NCBI RefSeq assembly: GCF_019969725.1
Contig: NZ_JAHXYW010000004.1
Span: 434,001-498,000, forward strand
Direction: 5' to 3'
Length of the DNA: 64,000 bases
Source: Neobacillus bataviensis
Lineage (GTDB): Bacteria; Bacillota; Bacilli; Bacillales_B; DSM-18226
The notes beneath the pieces were generated by a model. The model searched no databases. It saw nothing but the letters and a program-made list of their open reading frames with translations, and was not told where the DNA came from. Below are positions 16,907 to 25,132 of the stretch, piece by piece; within the stretch, counting starts at the first letter, position 1, and every line of letters begins with the position of its first letter. A program made the translations under genes and the position numbers.

Positions 16907-17038
16907 TCATTTTTGCGCAATATTTTGAACCCATTCCGAAACGAAAGTATAATCCTTGTTATATTCCTTAAGCTTTTGAAGAATCTCCCAGCCCTTTCCG
17001 ACAAGGATAATTCCTTTTTCGTGCACGACGACCTTCAT
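16907..17038 (-). CDS. mciZ: MciZ, mother-cell inhibitor of FtsZ
   Basis: The 43-residue peptide starts MKVVVHEKGIILVGKGWEI and ends SEWVQNIAQK. It follows GGAGGGG with good spacing. Sequence pattern (KG-ILVGK-WEI-KLKEY) and position between yqkF and nudF match B. subtilis MciZ (40 residues), which caps FtsZ filaments in the mother cell during sporulation and so blocks further Z rings. A sigma-E-like promoter lies upstream on the minus strand, overlapping the nudF promoter region. This gene is short enough to be missed by automatic callers. Confidence 0.88.
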   Translation of the reverse strand: MKVVVHEKGIILVGKGWEILQKLKEYNKDYTFVSEWVQNIAQK

Positions 17039-17066
17039 CCATACCCCTCCAGTTTAAGTATGGTAA

Positions 17067-17094
17067 AATGTATGAGCAGATTATCGGAATAGAA
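17067..17094 (-). promoter_or_regulatory. Possible sigma-E promoter of mciZ
   Basis: On the minus strand TTCTATT (17088-17094) and CATACATT (17067-17074) are 13 bases apart, close to the sigma-E pattern. This fits the known mother-cell expression of mciZ, but the -35 is weak. Confidence 0.45.
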
Positions 17095-17108
17095 CAGGAG
17101 TGACCTTA

Positions 17109-17663
17109 ATGAGCAAACTTGAAGAAAAAACGCTTCATAGTGAAGAAATTTTTTCAGGAAAGGTAATCAGTCTTCATTTACAGGATGTTGAACTGCCAAA
17201 TGGAAAGCAGTCCAAACGGGAAATCGTCAAACATCCCGGGGCAGTTGCTATTTTAGCTGTCACCAATGATGAAAAGATCATCATGGTCGAACAATACCGA
17301 AAAGCGTTGGAAAGAACGATTGTGGAAATACCTGCAGGAAAGCTGGAAAAAGGGGAAGAACCAGCTGTCTGTGCCCGCCGCGAGCTCGAGGAAGAGACCG
17401 GCTATGGATGTGAAAGTCTTGAATTACTCACTTCCTTTTATACTTCACCAGGTTTTGCTGATGAAATCGTCCATGTATATTTGGCAAAGGGCTTATCAAA
17501 AATAGAAAATTCCGCCGCACTTGATGAAGACGAATTTGTGAATCTCGAGGAATTAACTCTTGAAGAAGCTTTACAATATGTCAAGGAACAAAAAATTTAT
17601 GATGCGAAAACGATCTATGCTGTCCAATATTTACAATTGCAAAGGGCATTAGGAAAAAAATGA
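17109..17663 (+). CDS. nudF: ADP-ribose pyrophosphatase (Nudix)
   Basis: This 184-residue Nudix hydrolase cleaves ADP-ribose to AMP and ribose-5-phosphate. The Nudix box GKLEKGEEPAVCARRELEEE is at about residues 77-96 and continues TGYG, with all catalytic glutamates present. Upstream, AILAVTNDEKIIMVEQYRKA is typical of the ADPRase group. ATG at 17109 has AGGAG 8 bases upstream; the in-frame GTG at 17100 overlaps that site. Its stop overlaps the start of the next gene (ATGA), so the two are translationally coupled. Confidence 0.94.
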   Translation: MSKLEEKTLHSEEIFSGKVISLHLQDVELPNGKQSKREIVKHPGAVAILAVTNDEKIIMVEQYRKALERTIVEIPAGKLEKGEEPAVCARRELEEETGYGCESLELLTSFYTSPGFADEIVHVYLAKGLSKIENSAALDEDEFVNLEELTLEEALQYVKEQKIYDAKTIYAVQYLQLQRALGKK

Positions 17664-18823
17664 ATCGTTATTATGTAGATTTACATATTCATATTGGCAG
17701 AACTTGGACAGGCAAACCGGTCAAAATTACCGGGGCCAAATCGTTAACTTTTACAAATATTATCGAACATGCCAGGCACGAAAAAGGGCTCAATATGGTC
17801 GGAATAATCGACAGCCATTCACCAGAGGTCATTCTCGAGATGGAAAGTCTGATTGACAGTGGTGAAATTTATGAGCATCCGGATGGTGGCTTAGTATTTG
17901 GAGACTTAACGGTTATCCCGGGGTCGGAGTTGGAGATCTATGATGAGCAATGCAATGGTCCAATTCATTTGCTATGCTATTTTCCAAACCTAACGATTAT
18001 GAGAGAATTCTCAGCATGGTTGTCGAACCACTTGAAAAATATTCAATTAAGTTCACAAAGAATCTATGTATCAGGTCGGGTATTGCAAACAAAAGTAAAA
18101 GAGCTTGGAGGCATTTTCATTCCCGCCCATGTTTTCACGCCCTTTAAAAGTTTATATGGAAAAGGGGTCAATCATTCACTAACAGAGGTACTGGATCCCG
18201 ATTTAATAGACGGGATAGAGCTTGGACTAAGCTCAGATACAAGCATGGCTGATCAATTAGGAGAATTGCACCGCTATACGTTTGTAACGAATTCAGACGC
18301 GCATTCCCTTGCAAAGATTGCCCGTGAATATCAAGTGGCTGCGATGAAAGAACCAACCTTCCTTGAACTGCAAAAAGCATTAAAAGGAGAAGACGGCCGG
18401 CAAATTATTGCAAACTATGGGCTTGATCCACTGCTGGGGAAATATCATAAAACTGTCTGCGCAGAATGTTTAAATCATGTTAGTGAGGAAGATCAGCTTT
18501 GTGATTTATGTGGAAATAAGAAAATCGTAAAAGGAGTGGCTGACCGAATTCTGGAATTGAAAACGGCAGATGAAAGTCCTCCTGGCCGCCCTCCCTATGT
18601 TCATCAAGTACCACTGGAATTTATCCCTGGCCTAGGGCCGAAGTTACTTGAAAAACTGGTGAATCATTTCGGCAGTGAAATGGCTATATTACATGAAGTA
18701 CCACATGAAGCATTAAAAGAGGTAGTTCCGGCCAAAATAGCCGACCTTATCATGAAAGCAAGGGAAGGAAAAATAAATCTAGCAGCTGGCGGCGGCGGAA
18801 AATATGGTAAAATTGCGGATTAA
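17660..18823 (+). CDS. PHP-domain endonuclease Q-like protein (YqxK family)
   Basis: This 387-residue protein has an N-terminal PHP phosphoesterase domain. Metal ligands are seen in DLHIHIGR (about residues 5-12), a central aspartate/histidine in IIDSHSPE, and TNSDAHSLAK near 213. A zinc ribbon CAEC...CDLCG (about 266-286) follows, then a helix-hairpin-helix FIPGLGPKLLEKLVNHFG (about 317-334). This order matches EndoQ-type enzymes, which nick 5' of deaminated bases such as uracil and hypoxanthine; a role in DNA repair is therefore likely. It overlaps nudF by 4 bases, and coupling a nucleotide sanitiser with a damage nuclease makes sense. Confidence 0.86.
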   Translation: MNRYYVDLHIHIGRTWTGKPVKITGAKSLTFTNIIEHARHEKGLNMVGIIDSHSPEVILEMESLIDSGEIYEHPDGGLVFGDLTVIPGSELEIYDEQCNGPIHLLCYFPNLTIMREFSAWLSNHLKNIQLSSQRIYVSGRVLQTKVKELGGIFIPAHVFTPFKSLYGKGVNHSLTEVLDPDLIDGIELGLSSDTSMADQLGELHRYTFVTNSDAHSLAKIAREYQVAAMKEPTFLELQKALKGEDGRQIIANYGLDPLLGKYHKTVCAECLNHVSEEDQLCDLCGNKKIVKGVADRILELKTADESPPGRPPYVHQVPLEFIPGLGPKLLEKLVNHFGSEMAILHEVPHEALKEVVPAKIADLIMKAREGKINLAAGGGGKYGKIAD

Positions 18824-18856
18824 AATCCCGGCAGTATGTGCTGCCGGGATTTTTCC
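18823..18856 (+). terminator. Terminator after the EndoQ-like gene
   Basis: AAATCCCGGCAG/CTGCCGGGATTT is a perfect 12-bp stem with a 6-base loop and a T-run; very strong. Confidence 0.95.
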
Positions 18857-18951
18857 TATACTCTATTAAATTGTATTAAATTATGGTAATAGAAATACTA
18901 GATTAGGCATAGATTGTAATAACCGATTGACAAAAGTAGGAGGAACCGCAA

Positions 18952-19596
18952 ATGAAAAAACGATTGAACCAGTCCAATGCCGCTAGTTATTTCCGTGAGC
19001 ATTCCTCGATTTTCTTATTTATTGTAATTTTATTTTTAATGGGGGTCATATTTGGAGCGGTTGTAGTAAACAGCATGAGTTTTACCCAAAAGGAAGATCT
19101 CTACTATTACTTATCACAATTTTTTGGCCAAGTTTCCGGTGATAAGGTAGCGGAAGATAATGACCTATTTTTCCAAAGCTTTTCCCACAATAGTAAGTTT
19201 ATTGGACTAATGTGGATCCTTGGGATATCAATCATCGGACTGCCTGTTATTCTGATTCTCTTATTTGTTAAAGGAATGGTTGTCGGGTTTACAGTTGGCT
19301 TTTTAGTAAGTCAAATGGGCTGGAAAGGATTTCTGCTCGCGTTTGCTTCGATCCTCCCGCAAAACTTGATTATCATTCCAGTGTTTATCATGATGGCAGC
19401 CTTATCAGTGATATTTTCAATGAGAATGATCAAAAAACAGTTTATGAAAAAATATGCCCAGCCAATCATGCCATTTTTTAAAGGATATATTTTTGCCCTG
19501 ATTGCTGCAGTGATTTTTATCTCGGCAGCATCTGGAATAGAGGCTTATTTATCGCCATGGTTAATGAAAACGATTATTACCTCAACATCTTTATAG
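18952..19596 (+). CDS. spoIIM: Stage II sporulation protein M
   Basis: This is a 214-residue polytopic membrane protein with about five hydrophobic segments (roughly residues 18-42, 83-112, 120-150, 174-200). It opens FREHSSIFLFIVILFLMG, typical of SpoIIM. SpoIIM forms the DMP complex with SpoIID and SpoIIP and recruits it to the septum to drive engulfment; it is membrane-bound in the mother cell. The gene stands alone behind AGGAGG. Its promoter region (18860-18945) would be expected to be sigma-E controlled, but I cannot place a convincing -10/-35. Confidence 0.94.
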   Translation: MKKRLNQSNAASYFREHSSIFLFIVILFLMGVIFGAVVVNSMSFTQKEDLYYYLSQFFGQVSGDKVAEDNDLFFQSFSHNSKFIGLMWILGISIIGLPVILILLFVKGMVVGFTVGFLVSQMGWKGFLLAFASILPQNLIIIPVFIMMAALSVIFSMRMIKKQFMKKYAQPIMPFFKGYIFALIAAVIFISAASGIEAYLSPWLMKTIITSTSL

Positions 19597-19630
19597 TAAT
19601 TATTACTTAATATTAATTATAAGTTCTTGT

Positions 19631-19674
19631 TTATAATAATTTTATTTTGAATCTCATTTCTCATCTGTTATAAT
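19631..19674 (+). promoter_or_regulatory. fur promoter with PerR-like box
   Basis: TTATAATAATTTTAT (19631-19645) matches 12 of the 14 defined bases of the PerR box TTATAATnATTATAA. A sigma-A promoter follows directly: TTGAAT (19647-19652), 16 bases, TATAAT (19669-19674). PerR repression of fur is known in B. subtilis, so peroxide-responsive control is likely. Confidence 0.75.
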
Positions 19675-19707
19675 GAGAACTAACAGTGGCGAGGGAGGGA
19701 CTTCAGA

Positions 19708-20166
19708 ATGGAAACTAGAATTGAACGTATAAAAAAACAGTTGCATTCAGCAAGTTATAAGCTAACACCTCAGCGTGAAGCAACCGTCAGAGTTTTACTA
19801 GAAAATGAAGAGGATCATTTAAGTGCGGAAGATGTGTACCTCCTCGTTAAAGAAAAATCGCCTGAAATTGGATTAGCAACTGTTTATCGAACATTAGAGT
19901 TATTAACGGAATTAAAAATTGTCGATAAAATAAATTTTGGCGACGGCGTATCGAGATACGATTTAAGACAGGAGGGTGCAGCACATTTTCACCATCATCT
20001 TGTTTGTATTGAATGTGGCGCCGTTGATGAAATTCAGGAAGATTTGCTTGAGGATGTAGAAGCTGTCGTCGAACGACGATGGAATTTTAAAATTAAAGAT
20101 CATCGCCTTACTTTTCATGGGATTTGCTATCGCTGCCAGGCGAAAGTAGAAGAAAAAACTGTATAG
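19708..20166 (+). CDS. fur: Ferric uptake regulator
   Basis: This 152-residue Fur-family repressor has a winged helix in the N-terminal half (LTPQREATVRVLLENE, then IGLATVYRTLELL). The dimer/metal domain contains the HFHHHLVC segment (about residues 93-100) and two CxxC pairs, CIEC (100-103) and CYRC near 142, for structural zinc. Position before yqzK-xerD identifies it as Fur rather than PerR or Zur. It represses iron uptake genes when Fe(II) is plentiful. A PerR-like box in its own promoter suggests peroxide control. Confidence 0.94.
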   Translation: METRIERIKKQLHSASYKLTPQREATVRVLLENEEDHLSAEDVYLLVKEKSPEIGLATVYRTLELLTELKIVDKINFGDGVSRYDLRQEGAAHFHHHLVCIECGAVDEIQEDLLEDVEAVVERRWNFKIKDHRLTFHGICYRCQAKVEEKTV

Positions 20167-20173
20167 CTTATAA

Positions 20174-20204
20174 ATGGTCCTTTTGTGCAAAGGGCTTTTT
20201 CTTT
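20174..20204 (+). terminator. Terminator after fur
   Basis: GTCCTTTTGTGCAAAGGGC is a short hairpin (CCTTT/AAAGG) followed by a T-rich run. Confidence 0.6.
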
Positions 20205-20296
20205 TGTTTCCCCCATATTTCGAGATATAAAGGTATAAAACTTGTACATTTTGGCATACCTTTTACTAGAGTACCTGAAAATTAGGGGGAAGCAAG

Positions 20297-20524
20297 ATGA
20301 TCTCTTTTATAAAAATTACACTGCAAACCTTAAAGGTTTTTATCATTTTCACCGGATGCACAATCCTCTTCTATTATGGTATCATGTGGGTATCAGAAGA
20401 ATACCAAAGCTATCATCGCTATGAAGAACCGGAAGGAGCAGCATTAAAGGTTTCAAATGCAGTAGATGAAGAAAATCCTTCCTTGTTAGATCGGCTGATG
20501 TTGTTTTATTTAAATGGGGAGTAA
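20297..20524 (+). CDS. yqzK: YqzK family membrane protein (DUF4227)
   Basis: This is a 75-residue protein with one transmembrane helix (about residues 10-30) and a conserved C-terminal [16 protein letters not shown]. The family is found between fur and xerD in Bacillaceae, exactly as here. Function unknown. It starts behind AGGGGGAAG and its stop is 5 bases before xerD, so the two are cotranscribed. Confidence 0.87.
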   Translation: MISFIKITLQTLKVFIIFTGCTILFYYGIMWVSEEYQSYHRYEEPEGAALKVSNAVDEENPSLLDRLMLFYLNGE

Positions 20525-20529
20525 GGGCG

Positions 20530-21423
20530 ATGGAAGAGCGAATAAAAGAATTTATGCATTATTTGATAGTTGAAAAAGGGCTGGCCCAAAATACGATTCT
20601 ATCCTATGAACGCGATTTGAAAAGCTATCTTCATTATTTAGTAAAGGTTGAGGCAATCCGCTCCTTTAATGATGTACAGCGCGTCCATATTGTACAATTT
20701 CTGGGATTTTTAAAGGAGCAAGGAAAATCAGCGAAAACAATTGCACGGCACATTGCTTCCATTCGTGCCTTTCATCAATTTTTATTAAGGGAAAAAGCAG
20801 CTGATCAGGATCCTTCGAATTTGATTGAACCGCCGAAACTTGAAAGGGCTATTCCTAAAGTTTTGAGCATGAAAGAGGTTGAATTCCTTTTAGAAGCGCC
20901 TAAATTGGATGATCATTTTGGAAAACGGGACAAAGCGATGCTTGAACTTCTCTATGCAACAGGAATTCGTGTTAGTGAACTGATTGGTCTGGATGTTGAT
21001 CATGTTCATTTAACGATGGGGTTTATTCGTTGTCATGGAACAAGCAATAATGAACGGATTATTCCGATTGGGCGAACTGCCTCAAATGCGATATTGCAAT
21101 ATTTAGAACAAGGCAGACCTTTGTTTGCGGCGAAAAAGAACCCTGATAATGCCTTGTTTTTAAATCACCAGGGTAAAAGGTTGACCAGACAGGGTTTTTG
21201 GAAAATTCTAAAAAAACTTTCCAAAGAGGCTGGAATAGTAAAAGAGCTGACTCCACATACACTCCGTCATTCCTTTGCTGCTCATTTATTGGAAAATGGG
21301 GCTGATTTAAAGGCTGTTCAAGAAATGTTAGGACATGCAAATATAGCTACCACACAAATATATACAAACGTTTCTAAAACAAGGTTGAAGGACGTTTATA
21401 GTAAATTCCACCCAAGAGCTTGA
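20530..21423 (+). CDS. xerD: Tyrosine recombinase XerD, active-site lysine replaced
   Basis: The 297-residue protein has the SAM-like core-binding domain (residues 1-90) and the catalytic domain. The active-site residues line up one position below E. coli XerD: Arg147 (TGIRVSE), His243 and Arg246 (HTLRHSF), His269 (LGHAN) and the nucleophile Tyr278 (QIYTNV). The beta-hairpin that normally reads GKGNKER reads GTSNNER (residues 170-176), so the lysine equivalent to E. coli Lys172 is Thr171. XerD with XerC resolves chromosome dimers at dif. Whether this protein is fully active is uncertain; everything else, including the fur-yqzK-xerD-drm context, is normal. Confidence 0.92.
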   Translation: MEERIKEFMHYLIVEKGLAQNTILSYERDLKSYLHYLVKVEAIRSFNDVQRVHIVQFLGFLKEQGKSAKTIARHIASIRAFHQFLLREKAADQDPSNLIEPPKLERAIPKVLSMKEVEFLLEAPKLDDHFGKRDKAMLELLYATGIRVSELIGLDVDHVHLTMGFIRCHGTSNNERIIPIGRTASNAILQYLEQGRPLFAAKKNPDNALFLNHQGKRLTRQGFWKILKKLSKEAGIVKELTPHTLRHSFAAHLLENGADLKAVQEMLGHANIATTQIYTNVSKTRLKDVYSKFHPRA

Positions 21424-21460
21424 TAGAATCATAGTTGCTACTCAATTTCATAAAAACGTC

Positions 21461-21493
21461 AAAAAGCTGCCAAAAATTCAGGCAGCTTTTTCT
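21461..21493 (+). terminator. Terminator after xerD
   Basis: AAAAAGCTGCC/GGCAGCTTTTT is an 11-bp perfect stem with a 9-base loop, then T and C residues. Confidence 0.92.
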
Positions 21494-21648
21494 TGTATTT
21501 TCGAAAACATTTAGTAAAATAGAGATGTCAGACTTCTGACGATTGTAATTATGTGACCCCTTCATAGTTCCAATATAAACAGGGTAATCTATTTTTGTGT
21601 GTTTTTTTATTTGTAAACGTTTCCTATTGATAAAGGAGGAAGATTCGA

Positions 21649-22833
21649 ATGACGGCAGATACATATAAGCGTATTTTTATTATCGTCATGGACTCAGTCG
21701 GAATTGGAGAAGCACCGGATGCAGAAAAGTTTGGTGATAAAGGTGCTGATACATTTGGACATATTGCTGAAAGAATGAACGGTCTTAATATGCCCAATAT
21801 GGCGAAATTGGGATTAAGTAATATTAAGGAAATAAAAGGAATTGATAAAGCAGAAAAGCCTTTAGCTTTTTATACAAAAATGATGGAAGCTTCAAACGGA
21901 AAAGATACAATGACAGGACATTGGGAAATTATGGGGCTGAATATTCAGACGCCATTCCGTGTATTCCCAGAAGGGTTTCCAGAGGAACTTGTATCTGAAT
22001 TAGAAAACCGCACCGGCAGAAAAATTATTGGCAATAAACCAGCCAGCGGAACCGAAATTCTCGATGAACTTGGTGCAGAGCACATGAATTCAGGTGCATT
22101 GATTGTATATACATCGGCAGATTCTGTCCTGCAAATTGCCGCCCACGAGGAAATTATTCCGCTTGAAGAATTATATAAGATTTGTAAAATTGCACGCGAA
22201 CTGACGCTTGATGAAAAGTATATGGTTGGCCGGGTAATTGCCCGTCCATTCCTAGGGGAACCAGGAAACTTTAAACGAACTTCTAACCGCCATGATTATG
22301 CCTTAAAACCATTCGATCGGACAGTAATGAGCGAATTGAAGGATGCAGGATTTGATGTAATCGCGATTGGTAAAATATCGGATATTTATGACGGCGAAGG
22401 CGTTACAAAGTCACTCCGTACCGTTTCGAATATGGACGGTATGGATAAGCTTGTTGAAACCCTTGATATGGACTTCAATGGAATAAGCTTTTTAAATCTA
22501 GTGGATTTTGATGCATTGTATGGTCACCGCCGCGACCCTGAAGGTTATGGTAAAGCACTTGAAGAATATGATGCGCGCCTTCCTGAAGTGTTTGCGAAAA
22601 TGAATGAAGATGACTTATTAATGATTACAGCAGACCACGGAAACGACCCTGTCGCACCTGGCACAGACCATACTCGTGAGTATGTCCCATTATTAGTTTA
22701 CTCTAAGAAAGTGACTGAGGGCAGAGAGCTGCCACTCCGAGAAACATTTGCTGACCTAGGAGCAACAGTGGCGGAAAACTTCAATGTGAAAATGCCAAAT
22801 TACGGAAAGAGCTTTTTAAAAGAATTAAGTTAA
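21649..22833 (+). CDS. drm: Phosphopentomutase
   Basis: The 394-residue alkaline-phosphatase-fold enzyme (DeoB/Drm) interconverts (deoxy)ribose-1- and -5-phosphate. The N-terminal metal site is [13 protein letters not shown] (about residues 10-22). [11 protein letters not shown] (about 85-95) contains the phosphorylated threonine, and TADHGNDP with [10 protein letters not shown] carries C-terminal metal ligands. It starts behind AAAGGAGGAAG and is the first gene of the drm-pupG-pdp nucleoside salvage operon. It turns the pentose-1-phosphate released by the next two enzymes into a glycolytic/pentose-phosphate substrate. Confidence 0.96.
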   Translation: MTADTYKRIFIIVMDSVGIGEAPDAEKFGDKGADTFGHIAERMNGLNMPNMAKLGLSNIKEIKGIDKAEKPLAFYTKMMEASNGKDTMTGHWEIMGLNIQTPFRVFPEGFPEELVSELENRTGRKIIGNKPASGTEILDELGAEHMNSGALIVYTSADSVLQIAAHEEIIPLEELYKICKIARELTLDEKYMVGRVIARPFLGEPGNFKRTSNRHDYALKPFDRTVMSELKDAGFDVIAIGKISDIYDGEGVTKSLRTVSNMDGMDKLVETLDMDFNGISFLNLVDFDALYGHRRDPEGYGKALEEYDARLPEVFAKMNEDDLLMITADHGNDPVAPGTDHTREYVPLLVYSKKVTEGRELPLRETFADLGATVAENFNVKMPNYGKSFLKELS

Positions 22834-22847
22834 AAAGGGGAATGAAC

Positions 22848-23666
22848 ATGAACGTTAAAAAAATTCAAAATGCTGCTGGATTTCTTAAAGATAAATATGC
22901 GAATACACCTAGAATTGGTCTCATTTTAGGATCTGGATTAGGTGTGTTAGCGGATGAAATTGAGAATCCTGTCAAAATTCCATACAATCAAATACCTGAT
23001 TTCCCAGTCTCCACAGTAGAAGGACATGCAGGACAGCTTGTTTTTGGGGTATTTAGTGGAGTAGAGGTTGTTGCAATGCAGGGCCGCTTTCATTTCTATG
23101 AAGGATATGCAATGGATAAAGTAACCTTCCCTGTTCGCGTCATGAAAGAAATGGGAGTTGAAATGTTAATCGTTACGAATGCTGCCGGCGGTGTCAATGA
23201 AAGCTTTGAGCCGGGAGATTTGATGATTATTACCGACCATATTAATAATATGGGAACAAATCCATTAATTGGGCCAAATGATGCTAAATTAGGCGTTCGT
23301 TTTCCAGATATGTCAGAAGCCTATACGAAGGAATTACGTGCTATGGCAAAGGAAATCGCTTCTCGCTTAAATATTAAAGTTCAGGAGGGTGTTTATTTCG
23401 GAAACCCTGGCCCTGTATATGAAACACCAGCTGAAATTCGCATGGTTCGGGTGTTGGGCGGTGATGCAGTGGGAATGTCTACTGTACCAGAGGTAATCGT
23501 TGCCCGCCACAGTGGAATGAAGGTTCTTGGTATATCTTGTATTTCAAATATGGCTGCCGGTATTCTTGACCAGCCGCTGACACATGATGAAGTCATCGAA
23601 ACAACTGAAAAAGTTAAAGCAAATTTCCTTCTATATATAAAAGAAATCGTTAAAAACATGGCCTAA
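22848..23666 (+). CDS. pupG: Purine-nucleoside phosphorylase
   Basis: This 272-residue trimeric-type PNP cleaves guanosine/inosine (and deoxy forms) with phosphate. The phosphate-binding LGSGLG is near residue 28, HFYEGY near 83, VTNAAGGV near 110, and the purine-binding VYETPAE near 190 with the family ending MAAGILDQ. The ATG at 22848 is preferred because AAAGGGG lies 7 bases upstream; an ATG six bases earlier sits too close. Second gene of the nucleoside operon, 14 bases after drm. Confidence 0.95.
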   Translation: MNVKKIQNAAGFLKDKYANTPRIGLILGSGLGVLADEIENPVKIPYNQIPDFPVSTVEGHAGQLVFGVFSGVEVVAMQGRFHFYEGYAMDKVTFPVRVMKEMGVEMLIVTNAAGGVNESFEPGDLMIITDHINNMGTNPLIGPNDAKLGVRFPDMSEAYTKELRAMAKEIASRLNIKVQEGVYFGNPGPVYETPAEIRMVRVLGGDAVGMSTVPEVIVARHSGMKVLGISCISNMAAGILDQPLTHDEVIETTEKVKANFLLYIKEIVKNMA

Positions 23667-23705
23667 TTGAGAAGAAACCTATTTATTGTAAAGTGGTGAT
23701 AATCG

Positions 23706-25010
23706 ATGAGAATGGTTGACCTAATTGAGAAAAAAAGAGATGGACATGAATTAACAACGGAAGAAATCAAATTTATTATTAACGGCTATACAGATGGTTC
23801 CATACCGGATTATCAAATGAGTGCCTTAACCATGGCTATCGTCTTTCAAGGGATGACCGAGAAAGAAAGAGCCGATTTAACAATGGCAATGGTGGAATCC
23901 GGGGATCAAATTGATTTATCACAAATTGAAGGAATAAAAGTTGATAAACATTCAACTGGCGGAGTTGGTGATACAACCACTCTTGTTCTTGGCCCGCTTG
24001 TAGCTGCCTTGGGAGTCCCTGTTGCGAAAATGTCAGGTCGTGGATTGGGACATACCGGCGGTACCATTGATAAATTAGAAGCAGTTAATGGTTTCCATGT
24101 TGAAATTGATAATGCTGAATTCATTGATCTAGTAAATAAAAATAAAATCGCCGTTATCGGCCAAAGCGGAAATTTAACACCTGCGGATAAAAAGCTTTAT
24201 GCCCTAAGAGATGTTACGGCAACTGTTGAAAGTATTCCGCTGATTGCCAGTTCCATCATGAGCAAAAAAATTGCTGCAGGAGCTGATGCCATTGTACTGG
24301 ATGTAAAAACAGGCGCCGGAGCTTTCATGAAAACGCTTGATGATTCAAAAGACTTGGCAAAAGCAATGGTTCGGATTGGTAATAATGTCGGCAGACGTAC
24401 AATGGCCGTCATTTCCGACATGAGCCAGCCGCTAGGATATGCTATCGGTAACGCGCTTGAAGTAAAGGAAGCTATTGACACATTAAAAGGTGAGGGGCCC
24501 GAAGATTTAACAGAGCTATGCTTAACACTCGGCAGCCATATGGTTTACCTGGCAGAAAAAGCAAGCTCATTAGCAGAGGCAAGGACACTCCTTGAAAATG
24601 TGATTAAAGATGGTTCAGCCCTTGAAAAATTAAAAGTCTTTTTAAGCTCGCAGGGCGGGGATGCCTCGATTGTAGATGATCCTGCTAAAATGCCTCAGGC
24701 TAAATTCACGTTTGAGCTTGAAGCGAAAGAAGATGGGTATGTTTCCGAAATCGTCGCTGACGAGGTTGGAACAGCAGCAATGTTACTAGGAGCAGGAAGA
24801 GCAACGAAGGAATCTATTATTGATTTGGCAGTTGGCCTTGTGTTAAGGAAGAAAATCGGCGACCAGGTCAATAAAGGTGAATCGTTAGTAACTATCTACA
24901 GCAACTTTGAGGACGTAAGTGAAGTAAAACAAAAGCTTTATGAAAATATCAAAATCTCGGCAGCCAAAGTCGACGCGCCAGTTCTCATACATGGAGAAAT
25001 AACAGAATAA
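23706..25010 (+). CDS. pdp: Pyrimidine-nucleoside phosphorylase
   Basis: This 434-residue enzyme phosphorolyses uridine, thymidine and deoxyuridine. It has the family signature [16 protein letters not shown] (about residues 111-126), phosphate-binding [11 protein letters not shown] (about 81-91), and K-rich [11 protein letters not shown] near 190. The start [10 protein letters not shown] matches relatives. Its ribosome binding site is weak (AAAGTGGTGAT). It is the last gene of the operon and is followed by a perfect 23-bp inverted repeat terminator. Confidence 0.96.
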   Translation: MRMVDLIEKKRDGHELTTEEIKFIINGYTDGSIPDYQMSALTMAIVFQGMTEKERADLTMAMVESGDQIDLSQIEGIKVDKHSTGGVGDTTTLVLGPLVAALGVPVAKMSGRGLGHTGGTIDKLEAVNGFHVEIDNAEFIDLVNKNKIAVIGQSGNLTPADKKLYALRDVTATVESIPLIASSIMSKKIAAGADAIVLDVKTGAGAFMKTLDDSKDLAKAMVRIGNNVGRRTMAVISDMSQPLGYAIGNALEVKEAIDTLKGEGPEDLTELCLTLGSHMVYLAEKASSLAEARTLLENVIKDGSALEKLKVFLSSQGGDASIVDDPAKMPQAKFTFELEAKEDGYVSEIVADEVGTAAMLLGAGRATKESIIDLAVGLVLRKKIGDQVNKGESLVTIYSNFEDVSEVKQKLYENIKISAAKVDAPVLIHGEITE

Positions 25011-25022
25011 TAAACGTGCTCT

Positions 25023-25072
25023 AAGGTGTCAGGCACCATGTGAAAATTTCACATGGTGCCTGACACCTTTTT
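25023..25072 (+). terminator. Perfect 23-bp inverted repeat terminator after pdp
   Basis: The arms at 25023-25045 and 25047-25069 are exact complements around a single base, with core GGTGTCAGGCACC and a T-run at the end. The GGTGCCTGACACC core is one I recall from many Bacillus intergenic regions, so this may be a mobile or copied terminator cassette. Confidence 0.9.
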
Positions 25073-25074
25073 AT

Positions 25075-25102
25075 GTATAAACTTGTTTATTTTGGTAAAA
25101 AT
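25075..25102 (+). promoter_or_regulatory. Probable sigma-F promoter of dacF
   Basis: GTATA (25075-25079) and GGTAAAAAT (25094-25102) are separated by 14 bases and fit the forespore sigma-F pattern (GYATA and GGnnAnAnT). dacF is a known sigma-F gene. The -35 directly abuts the pdp terminator. Confidence 0.7.
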
Positions 25103-25132
25103 GGTGGCTATAAAGAATGGAGGGTTATGCGA

